Below are positions 59,755 through 64,000 of a stretch of DNA of 64,000 nt, one piece after another (position 1 is the first letter of the stretch; each line of letters starts with the position of its first letter). The translations under genes and the position numbers were made by a program. The notes beneath the pieces were generated by a model that worked only from the letters and a program-made list of their open reading frames with translations, was not told where the DNA came from and made no database searches. The DNA is taken from assembly GCF_024343775.1 (NCBI RefSeq), contig NZ_RJUF01000185.1:1-64000 (forward strand). The letters run 5' to 3'. This DNA is from Lacihabitans soyangensis. Its GTDB lineage: Bacteria > Bacteroidota > Bacteroidia > Cytophagales > Spirosomataceae.

Positions 59755-59842
59755 AGAAAAAGGCCTTAAACTCAAAAATGAGCGATTACCAGAACTCAAC
59801 AAAAAGCTTTGGGAAGCAAATTATGGGGCGGTTTGGGAGTAG
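59755..59842 (+). pseudogene. Orphan 3' end of a sortilin-like propeller gene
   Basis: Eighty-eight bases closely match the last codons of the intact gene (58687-58773), with only a few differences. They encode [20 protein letters not shown] followed by ANYGAVWE and a stop, where the intact gene has ANFGAVWE. Nothing of the gene body is present upstream. It is a truncated remnant of another copy. Confidence 0.88.
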
Positions 59843-59867
59843 TTAATTTGTTTTATGATTTTAGAAC

Positions 59868-59931
59868 CTGCCAAGGCTTTTTTTTTTACATAATAAAGCG
59901 TTTTTGCCTTTATCTGTAAAGACCTTGGCAG
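59868..59931. repeat. 64-bp multi-arm hairpin element
   Basis: CTGCCAAGG pairs with CCTTGGCAG at the ends. Inside, TTTACA pairs with TGTAAA, and ATAAAG pairs with CTTTAT around a short loop. It can form one long hairpin. It lies 34 bp before the end of the glucose dehydrogenase gene and just past the orphan 3' fragment, so it may double as that gene's terminator. Confidence 0.65.
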
Positions 59932-59965
59932 CTATTTTTCAAACTTTTAATATTGCAGAACCTTC

Positions 59966-61474
59966 CTACAAAGCCCCATTTTTAAGCCTTATCAGTTTTC
60001 CATTTAGTTCATCAGAAAGAATAAAAAGCTTTCCAGCAGGGCTTTGGAGTACTTTTCTTATTCTTATTCGGTCGTTGGTAAATAATTCTTCCGCACTTTT
60101 TATGGTTTCACCTTCAACACTTAATCGCCATAGACTTCCTTTTGATAATCCTCCAACGAGTAAATTATTATTCCATGCAGTAAACTCATTTCCCGAATAA
60201 AAATGCAAACCAGTCGGTGCCACCGTTTGCATCCACGACCAAACTGGCTCGGTATAAACATTGCTTGCAATGGGTTTAGGTGCAAATTCAGCAAAACGAT
60301 ATTTTCCTGTTGTTTTCATCGGCCAACCATAATTTGCCCCAGCTGTTAGGACATTTATTTCATCGCCTTGATGTGTGCCGTGTTCGCTGAACCAAATTTT
60401 ATTGGTAGTTGCTTCAAGTGTTAAACCTTGTGCTGCTCTTATCCCGATGGCATAAAGTCCAGGCGTTGCTTTATCTCCAAAATTCGGGTTGTCATTTGGT
60501 ATTGTTCCATCAGAGTTTATTCGATAAATCTTCCCTCTTTTATCTGCTATATTCTGAGCTATTGGCAAAGCAGGCTCATCTTTTTCGTTAAACAGACGCT
60601 CGCCAATCGTGAAATATAGCTTTCCATCATTGCCAAAAATCATTCCGCCACCGTAATGCACCCGTTCGTAAGTATATGGTTCGGCCACAAAAAGTACCTT
60701 TATTTGCTTTAAAGACCCGTTTTCAAGTACAGATCTGATAATTTTAGTTGTTCTTCCTTTATCAGATTTGGCGGCATAAGACAGATAAACGAATTTATTT
60801 GTCTTAAAGTTGGGGTCAAGCAAAACCTCGAATTTTCCAGTATTATCGCCGAAACTACCAAGACTATCTTCTAAGTCGGTCGGGAAGCCTTGAATCTTTA
60901 TTTTTTCATTAGTCGTTAAATTTACTTTCAACAAATCGCCTTCTTTTTCCGAAATCAAAACTTCATCTTCTGACACAAAAGCAATGCTCCAAGGCCGTTT
61001 GAGTCCATCTAAAATGGTTTCTTTTTCTAACTGAATGGCATTTACATCAAAAACTCTATGCGGTGTTCGGGTCGAAACTTTATCGGCAATAAACCAACCT
61101 TCACTGGTTTTCATGAGGTTAAAATAGTCGGTAAATAAATCTCTGGCGGTGCTGATTTCTACTTTGGCACTACCCATGTTATTGGTAATATCGATGCTAA
61201 CTATGCGGGTGGTCAGATTGGCCGGTCTTTCGTGAGGTTTAAAAAATGAAAGGTATTGTGTTCTGGAATAATCTACAAATTTTCCATTATTATAATTTTT
61301 CAAGTGGCAGGAGGCGTGCATTGCTTTACCCACTTTGTTGGTATCTCCTGTTGCCCAGCCATCAAAATAGAGTTGTATCGTATTTTCGATTAATTCTCTT
61401 TCGGTGGGTGTATTTTGGGAAGATGCCGAGAAATAAAAGGCCAATAGACTTACAAACATGAATAGCTTTTTCAT
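59966..61474 (-). CDS. PQQ-type glucose/sorbosone dehydrogenase with N-terminal NTF2-like domain
   Basis: 502 residues from the ATG at 61474. The frame is open to 61528, but starting at 61474 gives a proper signal peptide (MKKLFMFVSLLAFYFSASSQ). About residues 22-135 are an NTF2/lumazine-binding-like domain (ERELIENTIQLYFDGWATGDTNKVGKAM, DYFNLMKTSEGWFIADKVST). Residues 150-495 are the six-bladed GSDH propeller (RPWSIAFV, HYGGGMIFGNDGKLYFTIGER, FSEHGTHQGDEINVL, GANYGWPM). It probably oxidises sugars in the periplasm, with PQQ supplied from outside since no pqq genes are seen here. Confidence 0.88.
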   Translation of the reverse strand: MKKLFMFVSLLAFYFSASSQNTPTERELIENTIQLYFDGWATGDTNKVGKAMHASCHLKNYNNGKFVDYSRTQYLSFFKPHERPANLTTRIVSIDITNNMGSAKVEISTARDLFTDYFNLMKTSEGWFIADKVSTRTPHRVFDVNAIQLEKETILDGLKRPWSIAFVSEDEVLISEKEGDLLKVNLTTNEKIKIQGFPTDLEDSLGSFGDNTGKFEVLLDPNFKTNKFVYLSYAAKSDKGRTTKIIRSVLENGSLKQIKVLFVAEPYTYERVHYGGGMIFGNDGKLYFTIGERLFNEKDEPALPIAQNIADKRGKIYRINSDGTIPNDNPNFGDKATPGLYAIGIRAAQGLTLEATTNKIWFSEHGTHQGDEINVLTAGANYGWPMKTTGKYRFAEFAPKPIASNVYTEPVWSWMQTVAPTGLHFYSGNEFTAWNNNLLVGGLSKGSLWRLSVEGETIKSAEELFTNDRIRIRKVLQSPAGKLFILSDELNGKLIRLKNGAL

Positions 61475-61497
61475 AATAAATTTGTTTTTCTGATGAG

Positions 61498-61520
61498 CGA
61501 AATGAAACCTTATCATTTCG
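61498..61520. promoter_or_regulatory. Inverted repeat before the dehydrogenase gene
   Basis: CGAAATGA and TCATTTCG (8 bp perfect, 7-nt spacer) lie 24-46 bp upstream of the dehydrogenase start, downstream of the AraC regulator gene. It could be an operator or a leader hairpin. Confidence 0.4.
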
Positions 61521-61584
61521 GTTTGCAAAAAAACATTGCACTTTTATTATGAAGGTACAAGAACCCAAATACAGTAGTACGGAT

Positions 61585-62646
61585 TTATAAATTTGGAGTA
61601 TTGGCTTGCTGATAGGCACTGGGCGTCATACCTTTTATCTTTTTGAAAGCGGCAAAAAATGTAGATTTTGCATTGAATCCTACTTCATCTCCCACGGCAT
61701 CAATGGTTAAATTGGTATTCTCGAGCAATATCTTGCAGGCCTCGTTGATTCGGTATTCATTTACAAAAAGTGTAAAGCTTTTCTCAATATTGTCATTCAA
61801 AAGTTGAGATAGCTGATGCCCCGTAATGTTAATTTCACTGGCGAGGTCGTTCACTTTCAAATTTGGATTTTTGAAGAGTTCTTTCTCGGTCATCACTCTT
61901 TTTAATTTGTTTATGATTAGCTCAATATCGTCGAAATTCAGCTTTTTATCGGCATATTTTTGGGTTGAAAATACCGATAAATCGTTTGTTTTTTTACGAT
62001 ATAGTAATATTAATATGACTAGATAAATGATTAGTGAAAACCATACTGCCCCACTGATATAGCTGCCTTTGGTGATGTTCAAAATAGACCAAACATAAGA
62101 TACAAAAAGTATAAATACCGCTCCGCAAATAGTGAGCAACCATTTTTCAAAAGGCTTTAAACTTTCTTTCTGAGTTATTTTTTTCAGAATAGGTATTAAC
62201 AAAAAAAACGAAAAAGCGATGTGAACGCCCCATTGCGAGTAAATGAGCGGAATAATGTAATTCCACCAAATTGGAGTAGAAGCCGAATAGGGGTAAATAT
62301 ATTCAACTATTAAAATGATGCAGAGCCACAAAAATATTAGCCAAATCCAAGATTTTGGTAGAGTTTTGATTTGTTTGGTTTCAGATTTTATATAGAAATA
62401 CAAAAACGGGCCAATAAAGAAACAAGCTGTAAGACCAAACTGGAGGTAGATTTTAGGTAGGTTATAATCAAAAAAATAGGCGACTGATTTACCTATCCTA
62501 ATGCTCAGAACCAACAACAAAGCTCCCAAAAAATAATTGGAAAGGTATTTTTTTGAAGAAAAGAAGATAAAGTAAATACCTAAAATAAAACCATTAAAAG
62601 CCCCTAAAGCACTAAAAAAGAATAATAACTTATCGCCAAAGCTCAC
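61585..62646 (-). CDS. Membrane-anchored AraC-family regulator
   Basis: 353 residues. About residues 1-215 contain seven or eight hydrophobic helices (for example LLFFFSALGAFNGFILGIYFIFF, YFLGALLLVLSIRIG, FGLTACFFIGPFLYFYI), a membrane sensor region. The C-terminal AraC HTH (about 250-350) has LKVNDLASEINITGHQLSQLLND and LTIDAVGDEVGFNAKSTFFAAFKKIKGMTPSAYQQ. This layout is common in Cytophagales one-component regulators. The downstream dehydrogenase gene (110 bp, same strand) is its likely target or partner. Confidence 0.9.
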   Translation of the reverse strand: MSFGDKLLFFFSALGAFNGFILGIYFIFFSSKKYLSNYFLGALLLVLSIRIGKSVAYFFDYNLPKIYLQFGLTACFFIGPFLYFYIKSETKQIKTLPKSWIWLIFLWLCIILIVEYIYPYSASTPIWWNYIIPLIYSQWGVHIAFSFFLLIPILKKITQKESLKPFEKWLLTICGAVFILFVSYVWSILNITKGSYISGAVWFSLIIYLVILILLYRKKTNDLSVFSTQKYADKKLNFDDIELIINKLKRVMTEKELFKNPNLKVNDLASEINITGHQLSQLLNDNIEKSFTLFVNEYRINEACKILLENTNLTIDAVGDEVGFNAKSTFFAAFKKIKGMTPSAYQQANTPNL

Positions 62647-62956
62647 TGTATTTGTACGGTTTTAATCAAAAGAAATTACAGAAGAAGTATGTACCTCAGC
62701 AATTAGCTAATTTTAGCTACTTAAATCAAGAAATACTACGTTTTATTTTTTTTTACACATAATTACTGGAGAGCCCCCACTTCTATATGAACATACTAGT
62801 TTAGTTCCAAACCCTAAATGGTAAATCTCTACGAACAAAGAGTAACGACCTTATAATTTGCATAAATGCTATTAGAAATACAAATTCTGAATTCCTAGCC
62901 ATTAGCGAAGCTTTCAGTTAATTGGCGGCAAGCTAATACATTCTTATGTTTCCGAT
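62647..62956. other. Spacer with no recognised feature
   Basis: 310 bp between the AraC regulator start and the end of the S15 peptidase-like gene, both on the minus strand. It must hold the regulator promoter. No ORF or structured RNA seen. Confidence 0.4.
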
Positions 62957-64000
62957 TCAATTTTTCCAAATAGGAATTTTAATTACACTGTCATTGTGCC
63001 ATTTTATTTGTAGAGGTTCACCTGCGTCTTTTATTGTTTCGTCTACAACTTCTTTTCCTGAACCATAATTGATTATTTCAAATGGATGCTTATTGATGTT
63101 AAGCAAAATTACAAGGCGACTTCCTTTGCTTATTTTTTTGCTTACAAACCGAGTTATTTCAAAAGGAATGTTTTCTTTTTTATTAGCTTTCAGAAGTTGT
63201 CGTTTTGAGTTGTTTTTGGCATAACTTGCTCTACCTATATACCTTGTAAGATAAAAATATTTACCATCAGGCATTAGTTCAAATAATGCTAAAGACACGT
63301 CGATATCCTTTTTATTGATAGTAGCAAAGAGATTACCTGTAAATGACCCATTTATTTCAAACTCTTTTTGAAAAGGTTCTGTTGAAAATAGTAATCCATT
63401 GCTGGCCTCTAATGAATCAAAAATGATATTTGGAATGAAAAAATTATTTTCACTTTCCCTATCCTTAAAATCCACTATTTGATTTTCAAATGCTTTCTTT
63501 TTAGGTCTTTTTGAAACAAGCGATGTTCTGTCTAAATATAAAGCCAAAGTATCATTATTAATTGCTCTTAGATTTGGCTTGTGTCTCCATTCGTTTGTAC
63601 CCATAACCTGAAAATTTACTTTGTCTTTTAGTAAATTTGGCTTGGGTTTATCTTTTAAAATCCAGTCCAACCAATCGTATGCTAACTCTCTCATGCTCAC
63701 GTTTGCCACATTGTCTATTTCATAACCCATTAAATTTTTGGAGGCTCTGTTTTGCCCACCACGATGGTCGTAAGGCCCAATTACAATATAATGATTTGCT
63801 GATTTGTTATATTTGTTATGTAATTTGAAATACTCTAAGGCTGCAATCTGAGCACCATCATAATACCCAGTTGTTGATAGCACAGGGATATTTATTTTTT
63901 CATAATCTTGTTGGTTGGGTACCATAGATTTCCAGTATGAATCATAAGAGGGATGTTCCAACCATTTTTGAAATATGGGATTGGGAATTCCGACTAAACT
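62957..64000 (-). CDS. S15-family (X-Pro dipeptidyl-peptidase/CocE-like) hydrolase, partial
   Basis: The frame is open to the window edge (SLVGIPNPIFQKWLEHPSYD), so the N-terminal part, including the catalytic Ser region, lies outside. The visible part has the alpha/beta hydrolase end with NIPVLSTTGYYDGAQ (acid Asp) and VIGPYDHRGGQ (base His). A jelly-roll beta-sandwich C-terminal domain (about the last 190 residues) follows. This is typical of S15/CocE esterase-peptidases. A TTG at 63961 could be read as a start but is internal. It lies upstream of the AraC regulator, same strand. Confidence 0.85.
   Translation of the reverse strand, partial: SLVGIPNPIFQKWLEHPSYDSYWKSMVPNQQDYEKINIPVLSTTGYYDGAQIAALEYFKLHNKYNKSANHYIVIGPYDHRGGQNRASKNLMGYEIDNVANVSMRELAYDWLDWILKDKPKPNLLKDKVNFQVMGTNEWRHKPNLRAINNDTLALYLDRTSLVSKRPKKKAFENQIVDFKDRESENNFFIPNIIFDSLEASNGLLFSTEPFQKEFEINGSFTGNLFATINKKDIDVSLALFELMPDGKYFYLTRYIGRASYAKNNSKRQLLKANKKENIPFEITRFVSKKISKGSRLVILLNINKHPFEIINYGSGKEVVDETIKDAGEPLQIKWHNDSVIKIPIWKN

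Noticed and set aside
63959-63961. TTG as the start of the S15 peptidase-like gene
   Set aside because: The frame continues to the window edge with coherent protein sequence, so the TTG is internal.

Overview
The window looks like chromosomal DNA of a low-GC Bacteroidota, most like the Cytophagales (the order that holds Spirosoma, Emticicia and Lacihabitans). The reasons are the AT-rich intergenic DNA, the lack of strong Shine-Dalgarno sites, the many MKK...FSQ-type signal peptides and lipoproteins, the DUF1501/PSD1 cytochrome pair, DUF1080, DUF885, DUF2490 and CotH proteins, and one good TTTG / TAnnTTTG promoter. The species is not identifiable from sequence alone. I saw no rRNA, tRNA, CRISPR array, intact insertion sequence or prophage.

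Layout. 1-8.9 kb: cobalamin-dependent methionine synthase, a DUF1080 protein, a glycine-zipper lipoprotein, and a divergent katG/oxyR pair whose OxyR keeps both redox cysteines. 8.9-14.4 kb, minus strand: a DUF1501 Tat protein, a PSD1-type cytochrome c protein and a vanadium-haloperoxidase/PAP2-like protein. 14.4-22 kb: DNA polymerase I, then small membrane, lipoprotein and secreted proteins, a lipoprotein cytochrome c and a DUF4932-like protein. 22.4-29.9 kb: an inorganic-carbon accumulation (DAC) operon of small ORF, dabA, dabB, SulP transporter and DUF2490 outer-membrane protein, ending in large hairpins. 30-37 kb: an MFS/spermidine-synthase-like fusion, a serine beta-lactamase-like lipoprotein, an Asp-box protein and a DUF885 metallopeptidase.

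37-50 kb is a polysaccharide-related region without SusC/SusD. It has a tandemly duplicated two-gene cassette (small secreted beta-rich protein plus GH43), a CotH-like lipoprotein, a large predicted glycoside hydrolase and a parallel beta-helix protein. Within it lies a WYL-regulator module: the regulator and its target share an inverted-repeat operator, and the target's 3' end is duplicated next to a YdeI-family gene. 50-60 kb is scarred by recombination. An intact 1049-residue sortilin-like propeller gene is bracketed by a decayed 5' copy about 5.2 kb upstream and a 3' copy about 1 kb downstream. A glycine-rich protein is followed by the frameshifted relic of a Peptidase_S74 chaperone domain. 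60-64 kb: a PQQ-type glucose dehydrogenase with an NTF2-like N-terminus, a membrane-anchored AraC regulator and the C-terminal part of an S15 peptidase that runs off the window.

The most coherent system is the DAC operon. DabA has the four beta-carbonic-anhydrase-like metal/active-site residues, and the co-encoded SulP carrier and outer-membrane protein suggest a complete bicarbonate supply unit in a probable heterotroph. The best evolutionary signals are the 74-bp duplication with only synonymous differences, the paired 5'/3' gene fragments and the duplicated GH43 cassette.
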